Shown here: positions 1-5,953 of the stretch, piece after piece | How positions within the stretch are numbered: the stretch's first letter is position 1 | Layout of the letters: every line of letters begins with the position of its first letter | Notes under the pieces: model-generated | What the model was told of the DNA's origin: nothing | What the model saw: the letters and a program-made list of their open reading frames with translations, nothing else | The model's database searches: none | Program-made: the position numbers and the translations under genes | Assembly (NCBI GenBank): GCA_903821715.1 | Contig: CAIJMB010000062.1 | Span: 1 to 6,820 of the forward strand | DNA: 6,820 nt | Direction of reading: 5' to 3' | From: an uncultured Flavobacteriales bacterium | GTDB lineage: Bacteria > Bacteroidota > Bacteroidia > Flavobacteriales > Schleiferiaceae

Positions 1-1
1 A

Positions 2-2056
2 GGCATTTTGGCGGCCGCGACGGAATGCGCCGACGGTTCGCTCACAGCGCCCTACGCCTACTTGGCGGGCTATGCGTCTGCCATTGAAACCGCGGCTCCC
101 GAGGCCTCAGTACTAGGTGCGCGCATCGAAGGCGCCCTTTCAGGCGCCTACGCTGAACTGGAACGGCTTGCGACGGATTCCGCGCCCGCAACCTTCGCGT
201 CGGTCACGGTGGCCCTCGAGCGCATGACCTACGAGCTCGATGCCGAGACGACGCTGCTGTTCAATGCGTTGAGCGCGGCTTCGACGCCCGAACTACAGGA
301 ACTTGCCCGCGTGGTACAGCCCAAGCTGGCCGCCCTCGGCAACGCGACGCTGACGAATGAAGCGCTCTTTGCACGCGTCTCGGCGGTGGTGCTGCCGGCT
401 GGTGCCTCGGCTGAGGACCGCATGCTCCACGATAAAACGCTTAAAGCGTTTGAACGGCACGGAGCCCGATTGGATTCCGCCGGCAAAGCCAAGCTGCTCG
501 AGCTCGACCAAGAGCTGGGCACCGAAGCACTGACCTTTAGCGACAACCTGCTCAAAGACACTGAAACCTGGCATTTGCCGTTGGCGGAGGCCCCCGCGGG
601 ACTGCCGGATTGGGCCCTGGAACAAGCCGCCGAGGCCGCCACCCAGCACGGGCTGAGCAGTGGCTACGCCGCGACGCTCGATGCGCCCAACTACCTGGCG
701 TTCATGACCTATGCAGAGGAGCGCGGACTGCGCGAGAAGCTTTGGCGCGCCTTCGGGCAGCGCGGAGCCCGCGGCGACGAACGCGACAACCGCCAACGCG
801 TCCTTAATTTGGCCGCCAAGCGTTTAGAGCGGGCGCAGCTCCTTGGGTTTGCCAGCCACGCCGAGTACGTGCTGGCCGAACGCATGGCATCCGCGCCTGA
901 AACGGTTCACACGTTTTTGGCCGACCTGCGCGCCAAAGCCAAGCCGGCGGCTGAGCGCGAGGCGGCTGCGCTCCGCGAATTTGCCGCTCGCGAATTGGGC
1001 CTGAACGACGTGCAGCGCTGGGACATCGCCTTCACCACCGAGCGCTACAAGCTGGCCAAACTTGATTTTGACGACGCGGTGACCAAGCCCTACTTCGCGC
1101 TGCCCAAGGTCGAGGCCTGGGCCTTTGACGTGGCACGCCGGCTGTACGGGCTTGAGGTGAAGCCGGCTCCGCACAACCCTAGCTACCACCCCGACGCTAA
1201 GGCATGGGAAGTATGGGATTCCGCCGGACAGTTCATCGCCCACCTGACGACCGACTGGCACCCCCGCAAGGGCAAGCGCGCCGGAGCCTGGATGACCAGC
1301 TACCGCTCGGCCTACGCCGACGAACGCGGACGCGAAGTGCGCCCCGTGGTCAGCCTTGTCGGGAACTTTAGCAAGCCGACGGCTGAGGCTCCGGCCCTGC
1401 TGACGTTCAATGAGGTGCTGACGCTGTTTCACGAGTTTGGACACGGCCTGCACGGCATGCTGGGGCGCGGCGCGTACGCCAGCCTCACCGGAACCTCTGT
1501 GCGCTGGGACTTCGTGGAGCTTCCGTCGCAGATCATGGAAAACTGGTGCTACGAGCCCGCCGAGCTCGCCCAGTGGGCCCGCCACTACACCACCGGCGAG
1601 GCCATGCCGGCCGACTTGGTCGCGCGACTGGCCCAAAGCCAAACGTTTTTAGAAGGTTTGGCGACGGTGCGCCAGCTTGGGTTCGGACTGCTGGACATGG
1701 CGTGGCACGACGCGCGGACTGCGCCAAGCGATCTTGAGCAGCTCGAGCGCGACGCCTTTGCCTCGGTGGACGTGTGGCCCGCAGTGGACGCCAGCTTTAT
1801 TTCGCCCAGCTTCAGCCACATTTTTGCCGGAGGCTACAGCGCCGGCTACTACAGCTACAAATGGGCCGAGGTGCTCGATGCGGACGCCTACGGATTCTTT
1901 CGCGAGGCTCCGGACCAGGCCGCACCGCGCTTTCGCACCTTGCTCGAATCAGGCGGAACCGTCGACCCCATGGACCTCTACGTCGCATTTCGCGGACGCC
2001 AACCCCAGCCCGAAGCGCTGCTGCGCCGCGCCGGACTGCTCAATCCCACCGCATAA
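2..2056 (+). CDS. M3-family zinc metallopeptidase (oligopeptidase A / peptidyl-dipeptidase Dcp type), 5' end open
   Basis: This is a cytoplasmic-type zinc peptidase that cleaves short peptides, as in late protein turnover. Numbering from the TTG at 8, the active site is H475-E-F-G-H479 with the third zinc ligand E504 in FVELPSQ, 25 residues after the second His as in thimet oligopeptidases. The conserved C-terminal block H604-IFAGGYSAGYYSY (substrate-binding Tyr/His) and the ending DPMDLYVAFRGRQPQPEALL are intact. The length of 682 residues fits Dcp and OpdA (about 680). No signal peptide is seen. The reading frame is open to the left edge without a stop, so TTG 8 may be the start or a start may lie upstream; the N-terminus already covers the family's usual beginning. 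The segment after HEFGH mixes Dcp-like (SLTGTS) and OpdA-like (MENWCYEP) features, so whether it is a dipeptidase or an endopeptidase cannot be decided. The gene overlaps rsmA by 1 nt. Confidence 0.95.
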   Translation, partial: GILAAATECADGSLTAPYAYLAGYASAIETAAPEASVLGARIEGALSGAYAELERLATDSAPATFASVTVALERMTYELDAETTLLFNALSAASTPELQELARVVQPKLAALGNATLTNEALFARVSAVVLPAGASAEDRMLHDKTLKAFERHGARLDSAGKAKLLELDQELGTEALTFSDNLLKDTETWHLPLAEAPAGLPDWALEQAAEAATQHGLSSGYAATLDAPNYLAFMTYAEERGLREKLWRAFGQRGARGDERDNRQRVLNLAAKRLERAQLLGFASHAEYVLAERMASAPETVHTFLADLRAKAKPAAEREAAALREFAARELGLNDVQRWDIAFTTERYKLAKLDFDDAVTKPYFALPKVEAWAFDVARRLYGLEVKPAPHNPSYHPDAKAWEVWDSAGQFIAHLTTDWHPRKGKRAGAWMTSYRSAYADERGREVRPVVSLVGNFSKPTAEAPALLTFNEVLTLFHEFGHGLHGMLGRGAYASLTGTSVRWDFVELPSQIMENWCYEPAELAQWARHYTTGEAMPADLVARLAQSQTFLEGLATVRQLGFGLLDMAWHDARTAPSDLEQLERDAFASVDVWPAVDASFISPSFSHIFAGGYSAGYYSYKWAEVLDADAYGFFREAPDQAAPRFRTLLESGGTVDPMDLYVAFRGRQPQPEALLRRAGLLNPTA

Positions 2057-2853
2057 TGGCCGAAATCCGCGCTAAAAAACAGCTGGGCCAGCACTTCCTT
2101 AGGGATTTGAGCGCCGCCCAACGCACCGCCGAAGCACTGACCCTCGCCGAGTGCAGCCAAGCCCTTGAAATAGGCCCCGGAACCGGGGTGCTGACCCAGT
2201 ACCTGCTGCAGCGCCCCCTGACGCTGCACGCGGTGGAACTGGACCGCGAAAGCATTCCGGTGCTGCAGAGCAAGTTTCCGCAACTCAGCGCCCGACTCTA
2301 CCACGCGGACCTGCTTCGCTGGCAAGAGCCGATCGAGTTGACTGAGGCTCCGTTCGCGCTGATCGGGAATTATCCGTACAACATCTCGACCCAAATCCTC
2401 TTTTGGATGCTCGACCGCCGCGAGCGCATACCTGAAATGGTCGGAATGTTTCAGCGCGAAGTCGCCGTGCGCATCTGCAGCGGCCCCGGAAGCAAAGAAT
2501 ACGGAATCACCAGCGTCCTGGCCCAGGCCTACTACCGATGCGACTACCTGTTCACGCTTCCCGAGGGGGCATTTGACCCTCCGCCCAAGGTAAAGTCCGC
2601 GGTGATTCGGCTCGAGCGCTTGGCTGAGGCACCGACGGTTCCATACCGCGACCTCGCCATTGTCGTGAAGACCGCCTTTGGCCAGCGGCGCAAAACCCTG
2701 CGCAACGCGCTGAAAAGCCTTACCTTTAGCGCGCCAAGCGCGCTGGAATCGGTGGCCTCGCTGCGAGCAGAACAGCTCCGCGTCGACCAGTTCATCGCGC
2801 TTGCCGAAGCCCTGCGCCATGACACCCACGACGACCCACGAACTTCGCGCTGA
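2056..2853 (+). CDS. rsmA: 16S rRNA (adenine1518-N6/adenine1519-N6)-dimethyltransferase RsmA (KsgA)
   Basis: RsmA dimethylates two adjacent adenines in the 3'-terminal helix 45 loop of 16S rRNA, using S-adenosylmethionine, during late assembly of the small ribosomal subunit. The 265-residue protein shows the N-terminal KKQLGQHFL motif, the SAM-binding loop E38-IGPGTG, the ribose-binding acidic residue E61 in VELD, D85 in HADLL, and the catalytic N105-YPYNIS motif (NLPYNIS in proteobacteria; an aromatic second residue is usual in Bacteroidota, from memory). The C-terminal QRRKTLRNAL block of the helical domain is present. The ATG lies in TAATG, overlapping the stop of the peptidase gene by 1 nt, so translational coupling is likely; the reading frame runs open upstream of it, but that part is antiparallel-free shadow of the peptidase gene. 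The last dozen residues after FIALAEAL look like an extra tail and coincide with the overlap with mgtE. Confidence 0.97.
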   Translation: MAEIRAKKQLGQHFLRDLSAAQRTAEALTLAECSQALEIGPGTGVLTQYLLQRPLTLHAVELDRESIPVLQSKFPQLSARLYHADLLRWQEPIELTEAPFALIGNYPYNISTQILFWMLDRRERIPEMVGMFQREVAVRICSGPGSKEYGITSVLAQAYYRCDYLFTLPEGAFDPPPKVKSAVIRLERLAEAPTVPYRDLAIVVKTAFGQRRKTLRNALKSLTFSAPSALESVASLRAEQLRVDQFIALAEALRHDTHDDPRTSR

Positions 2854-4168
2854 ACTGCGGCGCTTGCTCTCTGAAGGGCAAGATTCCGCCGTCGTCGACC
2901 TGCTCGAAGGCCTGCACTCGGCCGACGTAGCTGAAATCGCGCAGGAGCTCGAGATTCCCGAGGTGCTGGCGATGCTGCAGCTGCTGCCCGCCGAACGCTG
3001 GACCGACATCCTTGTCTACTTCGACGACGAGCTGCAGTCCGAGATTCTCGAAAACTTTACCGGTAAAGAGATCGCCGAGGTCGTCCTCGAAAACATCGAT
3101 TCAGACGACGCCGCCGACCTCATGGCCGACCTGTCTGAAGAAAAGAAGCGCGAAGTCCTTCAAAACATCGAAGACGTTGAGTACGCCAAGGACCTGGCCG
3201 ACCTGCTGACCCACGCCGAAGGCACCGCCGGAGCCCTCATGGCCACCGAAATGGTGCAGGTCAACGAGAACTGGACCGTCAGCCGCTGCGTGCGCGAAAT
3301 GCGCCGCCAGGCCGAAGAAGTCGAGGTGGTACATGCCGTCTACGTGATCGACGACCACGACATTCTGCTCGGATCGCTGTCGCTCAAAAAACTGCTCACT
3401 ACCGGAGCCCGCACCCCCATCGCCGACGTCTACGACCGCAGCGTTCGCTCTGTCACCTCGACGACCGACGAGGTCGAAGTCGCCCGCATCATGAAGAAGT
3501 ACGACCTCTTTGTGGTTCCGGTGGTCGACGACATGGGGCGCCTGCTGGGCCGCATCACGATCGACGACATTGTAGACGTGATTCAAGACGAGGCCGACAG
3601 CAACTACCAGCTCATGTCGGGTCTGTCTGACGAAGTCGAGGCTGGCGACGGCCTCTTTGAAATGACGCGCGCCCGCCTGCCTTGGCTGATGGTGGGCCTC
3701 GTGGGCGGAATCTTAACTTCTACCGTCGTCGGCCGCAACGAGGGCGAACTGGCCCTACTTCCCCAACTGGCCTTCTTCATGCCCCTGATCGGAGCCATGG
3801 GCGGCAACGTCGGCGTCCAGTCCTCGGCCATTGTCGTCCAGGGCCTCGCCAACTCGAACATGCCCGGAACCCTTTGGTCCCGCCTGTCCCGCGAACTCGG
3901 CGTAGGCCTCTTGAACGGACTCCTCTGCGCGCTGGCCATTCTCGCGTACTCGTGGGCCGTGGGCCACGGACTGCTCTTTGCCGTCGCCGTCGGGGTTTCG
4001 CTGCTCAGCGTGATCATTTTTGCTTCGCTCTTCGGAACCGCCGTTCCCTGGGCCCTCAACCACTACGGAATCGACCCCGCCTTGGCCACCGGCCCCTTTA
4101 TCACGACGACCAACGACATCTTGGGGCTGAGCATCTACTTCGCCATCGCCAACGCGCTGCTCGGATGA
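2819..4168 (+). CDS. mgtE: Magnesium transporter/channel MgtE
   Basis: MgtE is an inner-membrane Mg2+ channel that is gated by Mg2+ binding to its cytosolic domains. The protein has 449 residues, close to the well-studied Thermus protein (450). In order: an acidic helical N domain (residues 1 to about 130) rich in Asp/Glu, two CBS domains (about 137-200 and 201-260; the second contains FVVPVVDDMGRLLGRITIDDI), a plug-helix region, then five membrane segments at about 288-306, 312-336, 357-383, 385-413 and 425-449. The family signature G325-AMGGNVGVQS and the pore motif DPALATGPFITTTND with D433 (the Mg2+-binding pore aspartate by position) are intact. The ATG at 2819 lies inside the 3' end of rsmA; starting there gives a normal N-terminus, and the next Met is far into the N domain. 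The gene overlaps the next gene by 4 nt. No Mg2+-sensing leader is present, since it sits inside an operon. Confidence 0.96.
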   Translation: MTPTTTHELRAELRRLLSEGQDSAVVDLLEGLHSADVAEIAQELEIPEVLAMLQLLPAERWTDILVYFDDELQSEILENFTGKEIAEVVLENIDSDDAADLMADLSEEKKREVLQNIEDVEYAKDLADLLTHAEGTAGALMATEMVQVNENWTVSRCVREMRRQAEEVEVVHAVYVIDDHDILLGSLSLKKLLTTGARTPIADVYDRSVRSVTSTTDEVEVARIMKKYDLFVVPVVDDMGRLLGRITIDDIVDVIQDEADSNYQLMSGLSDEVEAGDGLFEMTRARLPWLMVGLVGGILTSTVVGRNEGELALLPQLAFFMPLIGAMGGNVGVQSSAIVVQGLANSNMPGTLWSRLSRELGVGLLNGLLCALAILAYSWAVGHGLLFAVAVGVSLLSVIIFASLFGTAVPWALNHYGIDPALATGPFITTTNDILGLSIYFAIANALLG

Positions 4169-5076
4169 GGGCCCTACTGGTCGACACCACCCACCCCATT
4201 CTTGAAGACGGCCTCGCGTCGCTCGGCTACACGCTAGACCGCTGCTACGGGGTCGCCCTCTCTGACCTGCCTCTGTCCACGGCCACCGGGCTCGTCCTGC
4301 GCGGACGCATCGCCGTCGATTCCGCCCTGTTGGACCGCGCCCCCCAGCTCAAGTGGATTGCCCGATTCGGAAGCGGAATGGAGCACATCGACTGCACCGC
4401 CGCCTCAGCCCGCGGAATCGCCTGTCTGTCAGCCCCCGAAGGCAATGCCCCCGCCGTCGCCGAGCACGCCCTCGGCCTCTTACTGGGCCTCACCAAACGC
4501 GTGACCTGGTCCGCCCGCGAAGTCGCCGCCGGCCAATGGAACCGCGCCAGCAACACCGGCTGGGAACTCGCCGGAGCCACCGTCGGCATCATCGGATACG
4601 GCCACACGGGCCCCGCGTTCGCCGCCCTGCTGCGCGGCCTGGGCTTGCGCGTGCTGGCCCACGACGCCTACCGCAGCGGATTTGAGGGCGAATCCACCCT
4701 CGCCCAAATCCAAGCGGAGTGCGACGTCATCAGTCTGCACCTGCCCCTATCGCCCGAAACCACAGGCTACGCCGACTACGCCTTTTGGCAGCGGTGCGCC
4801 CGCCAACCCTGGGTCATCAACACCAGCCGCGGAAACATCCTTCCCCTCGAAGACGCATGGCGCGCCCTCAACGACGGCCTAATTCGCGGCCTCGGACTCG
4901 ACGTGGTCGACCTCGAAAAGGCCAACCTCGAAGGTTTGACCGAAGCCGCACCGTTTTGGCAAGCAATGCTCAATCATCCTAACGTGCTGATTACGCCACA
5001 TATAGCCGGATGGAGCACCCAGTCATTCGCCCGAATGGCACAAATTTTAGTCGATCGCGTCGCAGGTGTTGCGTAA
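4165..5076 (+). CDS. D-2-hydroxyacid dehydrogenase, NAD-dependent (phosphoglycerate dehydrogenase-like)
   Basis: This is an oxidoreductase interconverting a 2-oxo acid and the (R)-2-hydroxy acid with NAD(H). The 303-residue protein has the usual split catalytic domain around a Rossmann domain. Visible elements are FGSGMEHID, the PEGNAPAVAEHALGLLLGL helix, the dinucleotide loop V140-GIIGYGHTG, and D167 at the end of the second strand, which favours NAD over NADP. The catalytic triad is R222 (INTSRGN), E251 and H279 (ITPHIAGWS); spacing between Arg and Glu is 29, as in E. coli SerA. The Glu is followed by Lys instead of the usual Pro. There is no C-terminal ACT domain, so it is a short SerA-like or generic family member and the substrate cannot be named. 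The start ATG sits in ATGA with the mgtE stop (4-nt overlap), so it is probably the last gene of the operon. No terminator follows directly. Confidence 0.9.
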   Translation: MRALLVDTTHPILEDGLASLGYTLDRCYGVALSDLPLSTATGLVLRGRIAVDSALLDRAPQLKWIARFGSGMEHIDCTAASARGIACLSAPEGNAPAVAEHALGLLLGLTKRVTWSAREVAAGQWNRASNTGWELAGATVGIIGYGHTGPAFAALLRGLGLRVLAHDAYRSGFEGESTLAQIQAECDVISLHLPLSPETTGYADYAFWQRCARQPWVINTSRGNILPLEDAWRALNDGLIRGLGLDVVDLEKANLEGLTEAAPFWQAMLNHPNVLITPHIAGWSTQSFARMAQILVDRVAGVA

Positions 5077-5098
5077 TGTTAATTTTGTGTTAACTTTG
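5069..5098 (+). promoter_or_regulatory. Putative Bacteroidota-type promoter for the secreted MORN-like gene
   Basis: TAACTTTG at 5091-5098 matches the Bacteroidota -7 consensus TAnnTTTG exactly. A TTG at 5069-5071 lies 19 nt upstream and can serve as the -33 element. A start of transcription some 5-8 nt downstream would leave a leader of about 20-25 nt before the ATG at 5127. A second exact TAnnTTTG (TAATTTTG, 5080-5087) is present but lacks a well-placed TTG. The word GTTAAC occurs at 5089-5094 and 5105-5110, with TAACGTTA (5101-5108) as an 8-bp palindrome; these could be a regulator site or just AT-rich sequence. Confidence 0.55.
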
Positions 5099-5126
5099 AG
5101 TAACGTTAACTTAACATACGGACGCC

Positions 5127-5495
5127 ATGAAAAAGACCTTTCTACTAGTGGCGCTGTTGACATCCGGCTTGATTGCTCAAGCTCAGGACCTGCGCCCCGA
5201 CCCCACCCCCACTGCAAATGAACGCATGACGATTGCCGAATTGGGCGATCGCACCGAGTACACCAAGTACTTCGAAAGCGGGCAAATCAAAGAACGCGGA
5301 TACTACCGCAACGGCGAGCGCCACGGAACCTTCGCCCTCTACAGCGAGTCTGGCGACGTACTGATTCACGGTCAGTACTTCCACGGCAAAAAAGTTGGTA
5401 CGTGGTTGACCACGTCAGCGGACCAAAGCCAGCACTACGTGCTGGTCTATGGGCCTAATGGTCGCGTAAGCGCGAAGCATTGGGCGGCTCAGTAA
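5127..5495 (+). CDS. Secreted small protein with MORN_2 / YwqK-like repeats
   Basis: The 122-residue product begins with a clear Sec signal peptide: KK, a hydrophobic stretch FLLVALLTSGLI, and an A17-Q-A19 cleavage motif before QD. The mature part of about 103 residues carries a MORN_2-type repeat region, with YFESGQIKERGYYRNGERHGTF, YSESGDVLIHGQYFHGKKVGTW and a weaker YGPNGRVSAKHW unit (roughly residues 48-120). Proteins of this kind are often labelled 'YwqK family antitoxin', but nothing here suggests a toxin partner, and export across the inner membrane argues against that role. The function is unknown; periplasmic or surface location is inferred. It starts 50 nt after the dehydrogenase gene, with its own candidate promoter, and is followed 24 nt later by a strong terminator, so it is probably a monocistronic unit. 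No Shine-Dalgarno sequence is visible. Confidence 0.78.
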   Translation: MKKTFLLVALLTSGLIAQAQDLRPDPTPTANERMTIAELGDRTEYTKYFESGQIKERGYYRNGERHGTFALYSESGDVLIHGQYFHGKKVGTWLTTSADQSQHYVLVYGPNGRVSAKHWAAQ

Positions 5496-5519
5496 CCTGA
5501 GTCATGTTGTTTGTTTGGC

Positions 5520-5553
5520 AAAGCCCGGCCTTTTGGTCGGGTTTTGTTTTTTT
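5520..5553 (+). terminator. Rho-independent terminator
   Basis: The stem pairs AAAGCCCGGCC (5520-5530) with GGTCGGGTTTT (5535-5545) around a TTTT loop, with two G-T pairs. It is followed by a T-rich tract through 5553. The stem starts 24 nt after the stop codon of the MORN-like gene and should end its transcript. The T-tract runs directly into the GTTGGC repeat array. Confidence 0.88.
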
Positions 5554-5609
5554 GGCTAGTTAGCAAGGTTGGCTCGTTGGCAAGGTTGGCAAGGTTGGCT
5601 CGTTGGCTG
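5551..5609 (+). repeat. Tandem array of 8-9 nt GTTGGC units (left array)
   Basis: Seven units begin at 5551, 5559, 5568, 5576, 5585, 5594 and 5602, so the spacing is 8, 9, 8, 9, 9 and 8 nt. The core is GTTGGC, with TTTGGC and GTTAGC as variants in the first two units. The tail is a two-base type (TC, or TA in the first) or the three-base AAG. Positions 5572-5608 form the left arm of the 37-bp inverted repeat. The array has no coding potential; open frames across it read as low-complexity Leu-Ala-Arg repeats. Confidence 0.85.
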
Positions 5610-5917
5610 ACTGTAACTGGTTTCTGGTTACTTGTGCCAAGTAGTGGCGATTCCCAAGTACCAAAAGCAAAAACCAACGCGCCGAAGGCGCGAAGCGTGG
5701 CAACCCATTCGGTTATAACCGGATTTTACTTTTTCTAAAAAACTTCGAAACGGCTATATACCACGTAACCATATTGTTACGCGAAAAATCCGTTTAAGAA
5801 ATACCCCCTGCCCAGCATCACCAGAAACAAAAAACAAGAAACCGCCGAGCCGCGAAGCGGCACTAGCGCGCAGCGCAAAAAGCCAACGAGCTAACCTTGC
5901 CAACCTTGCCAACGAGC
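5572..5917. other. 346-bp segment bounded by 37-bp inverted repeats
   Basis: Positions 5572-5608 and the reverse complement of 5881-5917 agree at 36 of 37 bases (the one difference is 5597 G against 5892). They enclose a 272-bp spacer, 5609-5880, without a credible gene. The spacer holds a small hairpin at 5629-5643 (TACTTG, loop TGC), two hairpins with GAA triloops (5678-5692 and 5849-5861), an 18-nt near-palindrome at 5707-5724, a 6-bp hairpin at 5764-5781 (CGTAAC/GTTACG), and an AT-rich centre from about 5723 to 5800. Shorter pairs nest inside the arms: 5620-5628 with 5820-5828 (9 bp) and 5720-5727 with 5785-5792 (8 bp). The left part is rich in G and T and the right part in A and C. The function is unknown: an invertible regulatory segment, a mobile-repeat remnant, or a structured transcript are possible. 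Confidence 0.7.
5707..5734 (+). terminator. Possible weak terminator-like hairpin inside the spacer
   Basis: The near-palindrome ATTCGGTTATAACCGGAT (5707-5724) can form a 7-bp stem with one G-T pair and a TATA loop, and is followed by TTTACTTTTT. The 12-bp core CGGTTATAACCG is perfectly palindromic, so a protein-binding site is an equal alternative. No promoter that it would serve is seen. Confidence 0.25.
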
Positions 5918-5930
5918 TAAAGAGCCAACA
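5881..5930 (-). repeat. Tandem array of GTTGGC units in opposite orientation (right array)
   Basis: Read on the minus strand, six units follow one another with 8, 8, 9, 9 and 8 nt spacing: GTTGGCTC, TTTAGCTC, GTTGGCAAG twice, GTTAGCTC, then GTTGGCT. The same core variants (A for G at the fourth base, T for the first G) occur as in the left array. Positions 5881-5917 form the right inverted-repeat arm. The array ends about 24 nt before the ATG of the beta-barrel gene. Confidence 0.85.
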
Positions 5931-5953
5931 AACTATTGATTATCTTCGCCCCC

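Noticed and set aside
824..1642. Long minus-strand open frame (272 codons) opposite the M3 peptidase
   Set aside because: It is fully antisense to a gene with intact family motifs. High G+C codon usage leaves antisense frames open, and the translation shows no recognisable domain.
1978..3009. Minus-strand open frame of 343 codons opposite rsmA and the start of mgtE
   Set aside because: It spans two well-supported plus-strand genes and has no family features; a composition artefact.
5127..5495. Toxin-antitoxin locus
   Set aside because: Only the family name suggests it; the protein carries a signal peptide and there is no toxin-like neighbour.
5489..5677. Minus-strand open frame of 62 codons across the left array
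   Set aside because: It is made of the same repeats read in reverse and overlaps the terminator; no support for coding.
5511..5738. Plus-strand open frame of 75 codons through the terminator and left repeat array
   Set aside because: It translates the terminator stem and GTTGGC repeats into low-complexity Leu-Ala-Arg; no start context, no domain.
5572..5917. Insertion sequence with terminal inverted repeats
   Set aside because: There is no transposase frame and no flanking target-site duplication was recognised; a non-autonomous element remains possible but is unproven.
5551..5930. CRISPR array
   Set aside because: The units are 8-9 nt long with no spacers between them and occur in two opposite blocks, and no cas genes are near.
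5941..5948. TATCTTCG as the -7 box of the beta-barrel gene
   Set aside because: It matches five of six fixed bases of TAnnTTTG, but no TTG lies at the proper distance upstream, and it would leave almost no leader before the ATG at 5954.
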